This document shows positions 21,923-32,295 of a stretch of 64,000 nucleotides of DNA, piece after piece. Made by a program: the position numbers and the translations under genes. Position 1 is the stretch's first letter; each line of letters starts with the position of its first letter. Under the pieces are notes generated by a model, which was not told where the DNA came from, did not search any database, and saw only the letters and a program-made list of their open reading frames with translations. Source of the DNA: Gigaspora margarita (Eukaryota > Glomeromycota > Glomeromycetes > Diversisporales > Gigasporaceae); assembly GCA_009809945.1 (NCBI GenBank), contig WTPW01001006.1, forward strand, positions 134,364-198,363, written 5' to 3'.

Positions 21923-22675
21923 CAGTCAGACCTCTCTATAGTCACACCCTATATAGTCACACCTCTATATAAGCACCCAATATTGTGCGACAGACTTAAA
22001 ACATAGTAAAAAACCTCATTATAGTCACAAATCACCTATAATCACTATCACAAAAAATTTTGATTTTTTATCAATTTTATTAATAAAAAACCCTCGTTAT
22101 AATCACAAATTTTGACTAAATATAGATTATAACATCTGATTGGCCAATATTCATATTCATGTTTATTTAAAATATTCTATTAAAAATTCTTAAAGGTTTG
22201 ACAACAAATAACTTTTGATACAGTGGTCCGATTTGGATGAAACAACTACCAAAATGTCCGTCTTGATGAGAAAATTCTAATGAGCCTAAGATCGCTAAAA
22301 TCTAATCACAGTATCCTGTGATCGTTAATGAATTGTGTCACTTCACATATTTAAGAATTGATTAAATTTAACATCTAAATAAAAAATCCTTAATGATATT
22401 AGCATTTTGTAGCTAAATTTGGACGATTTCAGACTCTTTAGAATTGTCTCATTGAGTCAAACACTTGTCATTTTATCCAAATTGGGCTACTGGATCAAAA
22501 GTTTTTCACTATCAAACATTTTAAATTTTTTAATAGTATTTCAAATATGCACAAATATATTACTTATTGACATTTGGTCATGTGACCATAACAGGGTATT
22601 TTATTTATAGTCACACCTCTATACAATCACCAAAATAGGGCGCAACCAACTTGTGATTATAGAGAGGTCAGACTG
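21923..22675. mobile_element. pogo/Tigger-like MITE carrying the GAGACGA-type module
   Basis: The 753-bp element has ends CAGTCAGACCTCTCTATAG and CTATAATCACAAG-related complement (..ATTATAGAGAGGTCAGACTG) between TA dinucleotides (21921-21922, 22676-22677). CAGT..GACCTCTCTATA ends are typical of pogo/Tigger elements. Repeated subterminal TATAGTCAC words occur at both sides. The core (about 22190-22520) is an inverted pair of the same ~80-bp module found in the Harbinger-like foldbacks. Confidence 0.75.
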
Positions 22676-22728
22676 TACTAAAAATGAATAACTAACTATA
22701 AATAAACAAGTTATTGCATATATGCTAT

Positions 22729-23106
22729 TTATAAGAAAAGCTGCATATTATGTGATGCTGCTGGACCAGTATGATTACATGTAATATTGGAATGTATCTT
22801 AACTAAGTAAATTAAATTTATATATGGTATTATATAAAAATTTATTATCAAATTTTTTTTATGTAACATCAAAGAGATAAAACTATTGGCAGATGATATG
22901 TCTTTATCAAATAATTTCTGAATTGTTGAAATTAATTGATTTTTGATGAACTTTTTACTAGTAGATGCTAACTCATTAACTGATGCTACTTTATTGGTTG
23001 ATGCTACTTTATTGCCTGATAATAGTTGCCTTTTTTGCTTTTTTTTAGGTGGGCATTTTTTAATCGAGATTGATATTTGTATGAAATTCCTATTTTTTTG
23101 ATACAA
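22729..23106 (-). other. 125-codon open frame, unidentified
   Basis: The peptide has a basic N-terminal half with an internal near-repeat (NKVASTNKVASVNELASTSK) and a hydrophobic C-terminal half. The C-terminal half overlaps one arm of an inverted repeat (22765-22860 versus 23470-23575), so at least that part is unlikely to be a conserved gene. No domain recognised. Doubtful as a real gene. Confidence 0.2.
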
Positions 23107-23575
23107 TAACTATAACAACACTCAACTAGATACAGGACCTTTACAACTAAAATAGTAAATTCAAATTTTGAATAGATTGATTACTATAGTGAGAATTACA
23201 AAGCCAAATTTTATATTAATTAAAAAAAATTTTACTAGCAGTTTTTGTTCAGATTATTAAGTAACAAATGAAGATAAAGTAAATTTGGAAAAAAAATTAA
23301 GGTTCTAAATATAATATGAAAATAATTCTGTAACTTTGTTAACAAATTGAGAAAAAGTTATTTTACATTGAAACTTTCTGCTAAAATAGGAAATTGCAAC
23401 CTGTGCATCTAAAAAAAGATAAGCTAATTTTATATATTTATATATAAATATATTGCTAATTAATAATTTTGGTCAAAAAAAAATTTGATAATAAATTTTT
23501 ATATGATACTATACATATTTTTGATTTACTTAGTTGAAATACATCTCTAGTATAACATGTAAAAAATAATGTCAT
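22765..23575. mobile_element. foldback element candidate
   Basis: The arm at about 22775-22858 (AACTAAGTAAATTAAAT..AAAAATTTATTATCAAATTT) is mirrored at about 23475-23565 (AAATTTGATAATAAATTTTT..TTTACTTAGTTG). The ~610-bp interior shows no transposase. No target duplication determined. Confidence 0.4.
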
Positions 23576-24209
23576 GTTATAGTATTAGTCAGAAAATTAA
23601 ATGTTCAAAAATGTTACAATAGTCACAAATTTCAAAAATACTATATCACAATAATTACTGTTAAAGATTTATAATAATAAAGAATGTTGTAATAGAAATG
23701 CACATTTGAATATAACCTTGCTTTAAATGACAAGTAACAATAAAATAATCATATTAAAAATTAAAAAATCATTTATTTCAAAAAATGAACAAATAAAAAT
23801 TATTACTTCTACTAAAATTGGATTTTTTAAAAATTAGCATAAGCAACATCATACTTACTGCATTCTATATTATACACAAAATGTGATTGTGCTAGTTATT
23901 TCATAATTTCTAAATTTAGGTTGATTTTAAATTGATTATGTTATTCTTAAATTACCATTTAGAAAAAACTTAGGTCAATTTAAATCAATTAAATAATTAA
24001 ATTCTTTTAGTTGACATAAAGTCAACCAGTGATGGTAAATAACCTAAAATAACCCAAATTAAAGCATGTTTTCATAATTTAAATTGTACTGTAAACTGTC
24101 ATATAAACAGCCCCCTACATATCAGACCCCTTTATTTTTACTAATTATTTTCTATTTTTTACCAATTAATTTTTTGGTTGAATGTACCAGACCCAGGATG
24201 TTTATACGG

Positions 24210-24361
24210 CAGTTTATAGTAATTTGTAGTAATATAGTAATTATTTATTACAAAAAGTAGTAAATGCAATAATATTTACTACATGTAGTAAATATTATTA
24301 TACGTAGTAATATTTTATTATATATAGTAATTATTATTACAAGTAGTAATTATATTACACA
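24210..24361. repeat. TAGTAAT/ATTACTA minisatellite (left part)
   Basis: Tandem ~20-bp units built from ACATGTAGTAATATTTACT, themselves palindromic around ACATGT. The array resumes after each insertion at 25085-25130, 25653-25776 and 26297-26320, with further copies at 26650-26805. So several later elements have landed in one array. Confidence 0.6.
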
Positions 24362-25077
24362 TAGGGTTGTCAATGGGCTGGATTGGGCTGGGTTTATCTA
24401 AACCCAAGCCCGGCCCGTAGAATTATTAACTCAGCCCAAGCCTGGCCCAATTTATCACGGGTTTGAAATATAAGCCCAACCCGGCCCAAGCTTAGCCCAA
24501 CCCAACCCAAGCCCAACCCAAGCCTGGCCCAACCCAAGCCCGCCCAACTCAAGCCTGGCCCAACTCAAGCCCAGCCCAACAAGCCTATAATTTGCAAGTA
24601 GTATTACTAATTAATTAATCATTAACAATTAATTAGTTGTCCAATAAAATTATTATTGATTAGTTGACAACTTGACAACTAATCAATTTTTGATTTGGAA
24701 CACTAAGATAATTGTAGTTTTCAAATAACTTAATTATTAAAATATAAATTCTTGAATCTATTATATTATATTATACTAATAATTACAAAATTTACCAAAT
24801 TAACTAGAAATTATTTGGCTAACTAAATTAAAAAAACTATATATTACTATAGTTCAAAAAGAAATAAAATTTTAATATCTAATTTAAATACAAAAGACCT
24901 ATAACTAGTAGAAACTATATATTTTTAATGGGCATTGTTGGGTTTTATCGGGCCTCTTTATAAAACCCGGGCCCGCCCCATTATTTTACAGGCCCAACCC
25001 AAGCCCGGCCCAAGCCTGCCCCAGGCCCAGCCCAACCCACAAATTATCAGGTTTGGCCTGGCCCATTGCAAACCCTA
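24362..25077. mobile_element. hAT-like MITE with GC-rich GCCCAACC subterminal arrays
   Basis: The 716-bp element has ends TAGGGTTGTCAATGGGC and GGCCCATTGCAAACCCTA and the exact 8-bp duplication ATTACACA (24354-24361, 25078-25085). About 200 bp at the left and 150 bp at the right are dense arrays of GCCCAACC/AAGCCCGGCCC words. These are extremely GC-rich islands in an AT-rich genome, with a plain AT core between. Arrays of this sort usually serve as transposase-binding sites. No coding frame. Confidence 0.85.
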
Positions 25078-25130
25078 ATTACACATAGTAATTATTATTA
25101 CAAGTAGTAATATTATTGCAAGTAATAATT

Positions 25131-25652
25131 TTTTTTTTTTTTAACTCTTAAACGTCCTTTGTGGTAGTTTTATTAACTTATGTCATATTGCTGCCTGAGG
25201 GTAGCCATACAATTACATTAATGATTATGACTAGGCTATTACCTGGCTGTCTACTAATGATACCCATGTATAAACACAGCACCAAACATTACCCTCCCAA
25301 CAAACTCCATCATAGATCAACATATTGGCCGATTATTGGTACAAACGGTCGCAGTTCGGAAATGGTCGCTACAAGTTCTTGAAGTATCTTTTCAGACGCA
25401 GCCTCTCAGTATGTCTTGTGATATAGTTATTCCAAATCAGGCTCTAGCACATTTTGTTTCACTGCCACAGATTTGATAATGGCAACTGCCCAATTAAGTT
25501 TGTCCATAGACATCCTGGGTCCCTGTTTTCTCATGGTGTTTCAGTTCCCTAACTGGCTGGTTTTTTCCATTACACCTCTAGGGGGAATTGAACCAGTAAC
25601 TTTCAATTTGTATTCTAAGAGCATAACCACTATGCTATCGACCCGCAGAACA
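25131..25652 (-). mobile_element. SINE-B, minus-strand copy with tRNA-like head
   Basis: Read on the minus strand it starts TTCTGCGGGTCGATAGCATA. Box A (ATAGCATAGTGGTT) lies at 25625-25638 and box B (GGTTCAATTCCCCC) at 25581-25594. It ends in a poly(A) run seen as the T-tract from about 25129. It is flanked by CAAGTAATAATT (25119-25130 and 25653-25664). The head closely matches 29636-30430 while the bodies differ, so the family has variable tails or this copy is rearranged. The boxes mark it as a tRNA-derived pol III retroposon. Confidence 0.75.
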
Positions 25653-25776
25653 CAAGTAATAATTATTATTACAAGTAGTAATTATTATTATAAATAGTAA
25701 TAATTATTTTAAGTAGTAATTATTATTACAAGTAGTAATTATTATTACAAGTAGTAATTATTATTACAAGTAGTAA

Positions 25777-26296
25777 GGGGCATCCATAAATAACATTATG
25801 TACCCTAGATAGTAGCTCGAGACCCCCCTACTATATAAAAAATTTTAAAAATCCTTATGTTTATATATTAATTTACATAAACTTGAATATATTATGACCC
25901 AGTGATCCAATCTGGATGATTTTGGTACCATTCGATTAGTCTCTATGAGACGAATCCAATGGTACCAAACTCATTTCATTTGGATCACTAGATCACGTTT
26001 TATTAACGAAATACTATTGATTTTATAGTAATTTTATAAGAAAAAATAATAACCAATAGTATTTCATTAATAAAACTTGATCCAATGGTCCAAATTGGAT
26101 AATTTTGATAACATTCGAATCCTCTTCTCGAGATGATTCTAATGGTACCAAATTATCAATTTGGGCCACTGGATCAAGTTTTAGACAAATTTTTATAAAA
26201 AAATTGTATTATGTTAGAGGGACCCCCCTACATATTAGAAAATCATTATATTTTGGGGGACCCTCCTCAAGCATAACGTAATTTATGGATGCTCAC
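25777..26296. mobile_element. Harbinger-like foldback MITE
   Basis: The 520-bp element has ends GGGGCATCCATAAATAAC and the complement of GTAATTTATGGATGCTCAC, flanked by TAA on both sides (25774-25776, 26297-26299). Next to each end lies a GACCCCCCTAC/TATATT block. The centre is a long palindrome that again holds the GATCCA..GGTACCA..CTATGAGACGAAT module. Non-autonomous. Confidence 0.75.
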
Positions 26297-26299
26297 TAA

Positions 26300-26649
26300 T
26301 TATTATTTCAAGTATATTATCTTAAATAAACTACTATATAATATTCTGTTCCTAATTTTTTTTTGCAAGTATAAATAATTAATAAATAATAGATTAGGCT
26401 AAAACAATGCGATTTAAAAAGCAATCGTGAGTCCCAGAAGCAAATATATAATATAATCTATTACAAATTCTAAGGTCTTTGTTTAGTTGGCATAACAACT
26501 TCAAAGCCATGAATGTTAGCAGCTTTTATGAATAACTGAACTGTATAATAAAATTCTATAAAACATAATTCTTAGACCTTGCCTTATAAAAATCTGTGTA
26601 AATGCACTTTGTATTATAAATATTTTAAAATACTGTGAAATAACTTTAA
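26300..26649. other. AT-rich spacer, nothing recognised
   Basis: Ordinary AT-rich DNA between the Harbinger-like MITE and the TAGTAAT array; no feature supported. Confidence 0.5.
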
Positions 26650-26805
26650 TATGCTAGATTACTACATTACTACATGAGTAAAGATTACTACATGTAGTAA
26701 TATTTTACTACATGTAGTAATCTTTACTACATGTAGTAATATTTACTATATGTAGTAATATTAACCACGTATAGTAATATTTACTACATGTAGTAATATT
26801 TACTA
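26650..26805. repeat. TACTACATGTAGTAATATT minisatellite (right part)
   Basis: About seven tandem near-identical ~20-bp palindromic units. Each can pair with itself, and the array as a whole can form cruciforms. The last unit supplied the 9-bp target of the MULE-like MITE that follows. Confidence 0.7.
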
Positions 26806-27052
26806 GGGCAAATCTATTTGTAATCATGGTTACAGTTCCAAGCCAATCAAATTGCTAAATTAGGTATGACAAAAAAATTCAAAAAATTACAAATCGCAAT
26901 AACTTCAAATTATGCTTATGAAACCAATATTTTTTTCTAGCTAAAAATGCTTCTTGAAATATTTTATTATATAATAAATCTTCTTCTAACTCTAAATCTA
27001 ACTCTAACCCTAATCTGGTTATTGTTACCACCAATGACAAACATATTTTTTT
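26806..27052. mobile_element. MULE-like MITE (family MU-A), copy 2
   Basis: A 247-bp element starting GGGCAAATCTATTTGTAAT and ending TGACAAACATATTTTTTT, with exact 9-bp duplications TATTTACTA (26797-26805, 27053-27061). The CTCTAAATCTAACTCTAACC block inside matches the other copies. The overlapping open frame is not a gene. Confidence 0.7.
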
Positions 27053-27061
27053 TATTTACTA

Positions 27062-27894
27062 TATGTAATAATTATTACTACAATTATAGTTTCAAAAAAG
27101 TTTTTGTAAAAATATATAATTGTAGTAATTAACTAATTACGACAACAAACTTTAACCCAAATGACTCAAATGATAAATAACTATATTGGATTATTTCAAA
27201 AGCCAAATAACTTATGGATCATTTGAATTTATTGGTAGAAATAATAATTAGTTAAAATCTAACTATTGGCTGAATTTAAGTTAATAATAATCTGGAATAT
27301 TAATGCAAACTAGGGTTTAGAATAGATAGGCTAAACCCATAGATTCATAGGCCAGCTGGGCTTGGGTTAGGCTCAATAAATGCCAGACCAGATTTTTCAA
27401 AAATCTGGACCAGCCCAAACTAACGGTAGGATTTTTATCTGGTCTGATTAGCTAAAACAACTTGCTGGGCAATATTTTATAATAAATAATCAGCTGAATA
27501 TATCTGAAATCAGTTGGTACTTATTACTATTATAGAAAAAAATATAATATGACAGGATGAAACCTGTGCTATGTTTTAGTAAAATCTGCTATATAGATCA
27601 CATAAGAGTGAAATTATAATACAAAAAACAGCTAAATGCAGATTTTATCCTAATGTGATCTACATATAGTGGCCCTGTTCTAATATAATTATATTGAATT
27701 GAAATAAAGCATTTATCAATATAATAAATTGAAAATAAAATATTCATTAATATTCAAATTTTATATTTTAAAATTGAAAGTTATTTTTCATTAGAAGCTA
27801 AAATTTAATTCTTTAGGAAGTATAAAAATCAATTATGTTAAATATAAATGACAATTTTTTTTAAAATATTATAACTTAAAATATTTTTATTCAT
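27062..27894. other. interior of the possible hAT shell
   Basis: AT-rich sequence with AATAAC-type words (27165-27240), a GGCCAGCTGGGCTTGG patch at about 27350-27450, and a weak palindrome at about 27555-27680. No gene or defined element ends. Confidence 0.4.
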
Positions 27895-28440
27895 ATTGAT
27901 TTAGCTCACAAGCATAAAAACATTCATTAGCCTAAGTATTCAATTATTAACTTAATTGAATCATGTTAATTTGCAGTACTTGTAAGTATTTATATATATA
28001 TTTCAAATTCATGAATATTTACTATTTAATTTAATTTTAGATTTTGAGTATAAAAAATATTTATTAATCTAAGTTAAAATAAATTACTCAATTTTATGAA
28101 TATTTACTGATTAACTTATAGTATTGATTTAGTTAATAAGTGTTAAAAGCATTTATTAATCTTAAGTATTTGACAAAAGCTATTCTTTTTTAAGTTCATA
28201 ATTGCTTACTATTTAATTTGCATTAATTTGATGTGTAAGTATAAAGAGCACTTATTAATCTAAGTATTGGTAATAAGCATTAATATATTATATTTTATAA
28301 ATATTTACTATTTAATTTATTTCATTGTATTCATGTTAATTTAGTAGTATATAATTAACATTTATAAATCTAAGTATTTAAATAAGCTATTATATTTAAT
28401 AAAGATTTACTATTGATTTCATTTGTTTGTTATTTGACCA
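27895..28440. repeat. ~100-bp minisatellite, about five diverged units
   Basis: The motif TTATTAATCTAAGTAT recurs near 27926, 28057, 28152, 28251 and 28357. TTTACTATTTAATTT recurs between them, giving a unit of 95-130 bp. Copies differ by substitutions and small indels. No coding sense. Confidence 0.6.
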
Positions 28441-28521
28441 CTTCTTAATTGTAGTAAAGGTAAGTGTTTCTATTTATCAAGAAATTGAGTTTTAATTAAT
28501 TATTTTAAGGATTGGTTAGGG

Positions 28522-28798
28522 CAGTCTTGTCATGGGACAGCTTTGGACAATAATTTGAACAATTTTGTACAATTTTGAACAATTAAATAAAGTAAAATTA
28601 CTTAAAATTTTATTAAGATAACCTATTTTAATTTTAACTAAAATGTGTTCAGCATCTAAAAACAGATAGTTATATATTTTTTAGATAGATTTATTAATTA
28701 TTAAAGCCTGGACAAGCTTTGGACGATTTTGGACATTTGGACAATTTTGAACGTGAACAAGCCAAAAAAGGCTGTGGACAGCCAAAATGTAAACACTG
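28522..28798. mobile_element. hAT-like MITE
   Basis: The 277-bp element starts CAGTCTTGTCATGGGACAGC and ends GGCTGTGGACAGCC..AACACTG, with the exact 8-bp duplication GGTTAGGG (28514-28521, 28799-28806). Subterminal TTTGGACAATTTTGAAC words repeat at both sides. Confidence 0.75.
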
Positions 28799-28806
28799 GG
28801 TTAGGG

Positions 28807-29400
28807 TATATTCTTAAACGATAATTTGAAATACATAATCAATCAGAACTCAATCTCATAATGTAATAGAAGCATTTATTTATTTATTTATTTATTTATT
28901 ATCAATAGGTTCCTAAATTTTGCAAATTATAATAATATATGCATATAAATAGATTATTAATTCACAATATCTACTATTTTATCTGAAAATCAAAATAATA
29001 TGATCATGAAGAGATTCATATAATAGAAAAGGTACACATTGTAAAGAAGATAAAATGAATTAAGTACTATGTAAGACAGAAAGGAATAGAAGTTTTAATA
29101 TAAGAACTCTATTTGAAAGACTAAACAATATTAAGCTGTAAAGTACTTTTTGCATTCTAGTTGAATGTTATAGTATAACTTCTCAAAACAGGTATACGTA
29201 ATAAAAGGCCTTGTATTAGTATTGAGAGGTTATTAGATTTGAAAATATTATAACTACTATAATAATTTAGCAGGTTTTAGAACATGTCACCAATATCTGA
29301 AATATTTTATTTAACTAAGTTTGGCCTGAACTTAAAAATGCCCAACCTTAAACAAACTATATGCACATTCGATATTTGGGATACAAGCTATATACACAAT
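28807..29400. other. AT-rich spacer with an (ATTT)n run
   Basis: A (TTTA)n microsatellite lies at about 28873-28901. The rest is unremarkable AT-rich DNA without a supported gene. Confidence 0.5.
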
Positions 29401-29635
29401 AACCTAATGACTAAATGACTATTAAATAATCTGGATCATTTCTAAATAACTATAATCATTTGGTCACAAGTCATTTCCAAATAACCCAAAATTGAGATAA
29501 CTAATAATAACTAGTTATTTCGGGTTATTTGAGATCATTTAAAAAATTTTAAATAACCAGATCATTTACTATTATAGAAGTCAACTGATCGAAAATATAC
29601 TAAGTATAGTGATCAGTATTTAAAATTGAATTTTA

Positions 29636-30430
29636 GTCCTGCGGGTCGATAGCGTAGTGGTTGCGCTCCTAGGACTCAAGCCGTTCCTCACGCAAGGTCG
29701 CCGGTTCAAGTTCTACTGAAGACTGAAGAACTTTAATTTCTACGTTTGGCCATGGGACAGATGTACTTAAACTAGGATACTAGGACTACATGCGACAGCA
29801 CAGCCACTTAAAAAAATTTCTTCAGGCTAGGTCCCTAATATAGGAAAGGTAAATCTGGTTAAAATCCCTAGTTGAAATAGAATGGGTCAGCTGGTTACGG
29901 TCAGCTAGACTTATAAGGAAATGGTAAATCTGGTTAAATTCCCCAGTTGAAATAGGATGGGTCAGCGGACTATGGTCAGCTGGACTTAATAAACACAAGG
30001 CTTATTCTGGTTAAATCCCCCAGTAAAAGCGGGTCAACTGGCTACAAACCGGTTGGATCAATTAGAAAAGTCCCTTGAAGAAAAACCAGTTCTGAACCAA
30101 ACTTGGAAGGAAGTACCTGGGGCAGATATGGAAGGACCCTATACATGCGACCGGCAGAGTCGCTTAACTCCTTAAAGCTGTCTATGGACACCGATAAATG
30201 GGCGAAGCACACCGGGTGATGGGCCCGCTGGACTCAGCCAGGGAAATCGGACAGAGGAGGAGAGGGACAGGTTGGACTTCGTAGGACAATACAAAATAGA
30301 TTAGGAAATAAGACTGTAATACATAATATAGGGGCCCCATGGGGCCCTGTGATTAATAAAAAGATATAGGTTAATAAAAGCTGCAAACAGCAGGTTCGGG
30401 AGGCCATGCCTGAACAAATTTAAAAAAAAA
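29636..30430 (+). mobile_element. SINE-B, plus-strand copy with internal ~80-bp repeats
   Basis: The tRNA-like head has box A ATAGCGTAGTGGTT (29649-29662) and box B GGTTCAAGTTC (29703-29713). The element ends in an A-run (30422-30434) and is flanked by the perfect 14-bp duplication AAAATTGAATTTTA (29622-29635, 30431-30444). Within the body, a ~75-80-bp unit (TAAATCTGGTTAAA..GGGTCAGCTGG) is repeated three times (about 29849-30060). The GC-rich body stands out from its surroundings, and there is no coding frame. The perfect duplication suggests a recent insertion. Confidence 0.85.
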
Positions 30431-30671
30431 AAAATTGAATTTTAAAATTTTATACAAAATATATTTAATATTTTGATAAAAACTGCAGAATTAGTGTATC
30501 AACTTGCCCATTACATTTTTATTAAATTATAAATCTGCGGAAAAATTAGTTTAATATGTGAAAATAAAATTTTATTAAATAAAATTTATTTTGTACAATT
30601 TTACTATTACCTAGAATCTGAACACAGCAAAGATCAAAATCCAAAATTACATACATGTATATATATATATG

Positions 30672-30842
30672 TTGTGCCCAAATGCAAATTAGGCCAGTTG
30701 TTAATCTGGCCAATTAAAAATTAATTTAGCCCAAATGTTAGGGTTAGATTAGGGTTAGATTAGGCAGATTTTATTTTGCTTGTAAATATTGACATCTGGG
30801 CTGTCCCAATTGACAACTGGGCCAATTTGCATTTGGGCACAA
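30672..30842. mobile_element. small foldback MITE in a TA microsatellite
   Basis: The 171-bp unit has ends TTGTGCCCAAATGCAAATT and AATTTGCATTTGGGCACAA, a perfect 19-bp inverted repeat. Further inward arms are CAGTTGTTAATCTGG/CAACTGGG. It is flanked by ATATAT on both sides and probably targets TA. It carries a GTTAGGGTTAGATTAGGG core. Confidence 0.7.
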
Positions 30843-31739
30843 TATATATATACGTATATACATAACTGACAAAGCCCAGAGAGTATTAAATACAATAAAA
30901 CAGTAATAAAGAGCTTATTTTAAGTATACAGTATATCTTCATAGCTATTACTGTGAATTCTAGAAACTTGATAAAAAATTAGCCAAATTATTCTTTGTCT
31001 GAAATATGTAATTATTTCAAACTTTATACAACTGATTCCTATTACTTGCTTATATAAAGTCAATAGTAGAACATTGTAATTAACATGCCCTTCCTATTTG
31101 ACTATAGCATATAGAGTCAAATAAATTTTTTAACAAATTTACCTATATTAAACCTGCTGAACAAAAAAATATCTATAATATGCAGAAATTCTGCAGAGCC
31201 TTTTTTTTATATTCATGGAAACTGCATATATTCTTAAAAAAAAATTGTGGATTAATTTTTTAGTCTGCCCTCTGCAGATTTTGCAGGCCAATTTTAAACA
31301 CTAATAGTGATACATATTATGGAACCATCAACCAGACAAGCCTGGTTCAGATTATTAAAGAAGGCAAGTATGATTGAATTACTTTTCACAAACAGTTATC
31401 ACTAACTTAATAAAGGCAGCAACAAGAATAAAGATAAATCTGTAAAAATGCAAGTGGGTCTTATACCAACAATTGCTCACTCATGCTATAACAAACCACA
31501 ATTTATGACCCAATTCTCTATATTAGTTATTTTTATAAATATCTGCGAATATCAATATCAATATATTCATATTGATAGTTAGCCTGCATTGTTAGTACTA
31601 TGCTGCACAAACTCAGCTCCTATAAACTGCAAATATCAATATATCAAATATCATATCAACATGCTTATATTAATGACCAGCCTGCATTATGCAGACAGAA
31701 AACTACTAGCTAGCACTATGCTATACAAACTTAACACTT
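30843..31739. other. AT-rich spacer, nothing certain
   Basis: A weak inverted pair with CTGCAGA words lies at about 31170-31290, and CAATATCAATAT/ATATCAACATG direct repeats at about 31550-31665. No supported gene or element end. Confidence 0.4.
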
Positions 31740-31930
31740 TAGTAATCTTAGTGCATATAGGAAACCTCTATAAGTGCATACTCGAGGGATCAAGCTTTAA
31801 CAATGTGCACTTAGAGATCAATAAGAGAAGGTGCATTTATAGAAGGTATATATATATTTGGGCCAGAACTTGAGCATGCATTTAGAAAGTGTGTGCACTT
31901 ATAGAGGGTGCACTTATAAAGGTTTTACTG
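31740..31930. mobile_element. pogo/Tigger-like MITE, left end eroded
   Basis: The right end, read in reverse, is CAGTAAAACCTTTATAAGTG followed inward by CACCCTCTATAAGTGCAC, with TA outside (31931-31932). The left side has AAACCTCTATAAGTGCATAC at about 31763, but its terminal bases are lost. The ACTTATAGAGG words are typical subterminal repeats of this group. Confidence 0.45.
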
Positions 31931-31968
31931 TATCTGTTTCAGTTTCAACAATGCATAATTTGCAAATA

Positions 31969-32142
31969 CAGTCAGACCTCTCTAAATGCATAGCAAGAAG
32001 TTAATAAAAAACTTTGCATTTAAAAAGGTATTATATTTAGGGATGTAAAAATCTATAAGTAATATATAAGTTAGAACCAAGTTACGTCATGCATTTAGGG
32101 AGGTTATGCATTTAGAAAGATTGTATTTAGAAGGTCTGTCTG
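31969..32142. mobile_element. pogo/Tigger-like MITE
   Basis: The 174-bp unit has ends CAGTCAGACCTCTCTAAATG and the complement of CATTTAG..AAGGTCTGTCTG, between TA dinucleotides (31967-31968, 32143-32144). AAATGCAT/GCATTTA words repeat inside. Same group as 53501-53841. Confidence 0.65.
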
Positions 32143-32295
32143 TATATAATCTGATTTATCAAATAAAATTCAACTCTAGTATTTCAGACTAGATTATTCC
32201 AATATAATAAACATGCAGACAATGCTTTTTAATTATATTACAGAATTTAATAAAAAAATTAAAACTCAGAATTATTTAATTTTTATTATACATTA

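Larger units (their letters stand above)
24027..29577. mobile_element. possible 5.5-kb hAT shell holding many nested insertions
   Basis: The left end CAGTGATGGTAAATAACC is preceded by AAGTCAAC (24019-24026). The right end, read in reverse as CTATAATAGTAAATGATC, is followed by AAGTCAAC (29578-29585). That is an exact 8-bp duplication with 13/18 matching ends. AATAACC/GGTTATTT words cluster near both ends (24045-24060; 29400-29565). No transposase was found, but the interior is occupied by a hAT, a SINE-B, a Harbinger-like element, a MULE MITE, another hAT and minisatellites. Net of these it would be about 3.3 kb. Supported by structure only. Confidence 0.5.

Noticed and set aside
29640-29720. 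tRNA gene suggested by box A and box B
   Set aside because: The 5' and 3' ends do not form an acceptor stem, and the sequence continues into a poly(A)-tailed body with a 14-bp target duplication, so it is a SINE head. The same applies to 4311, 8511, 25652 (minus) and 56700.
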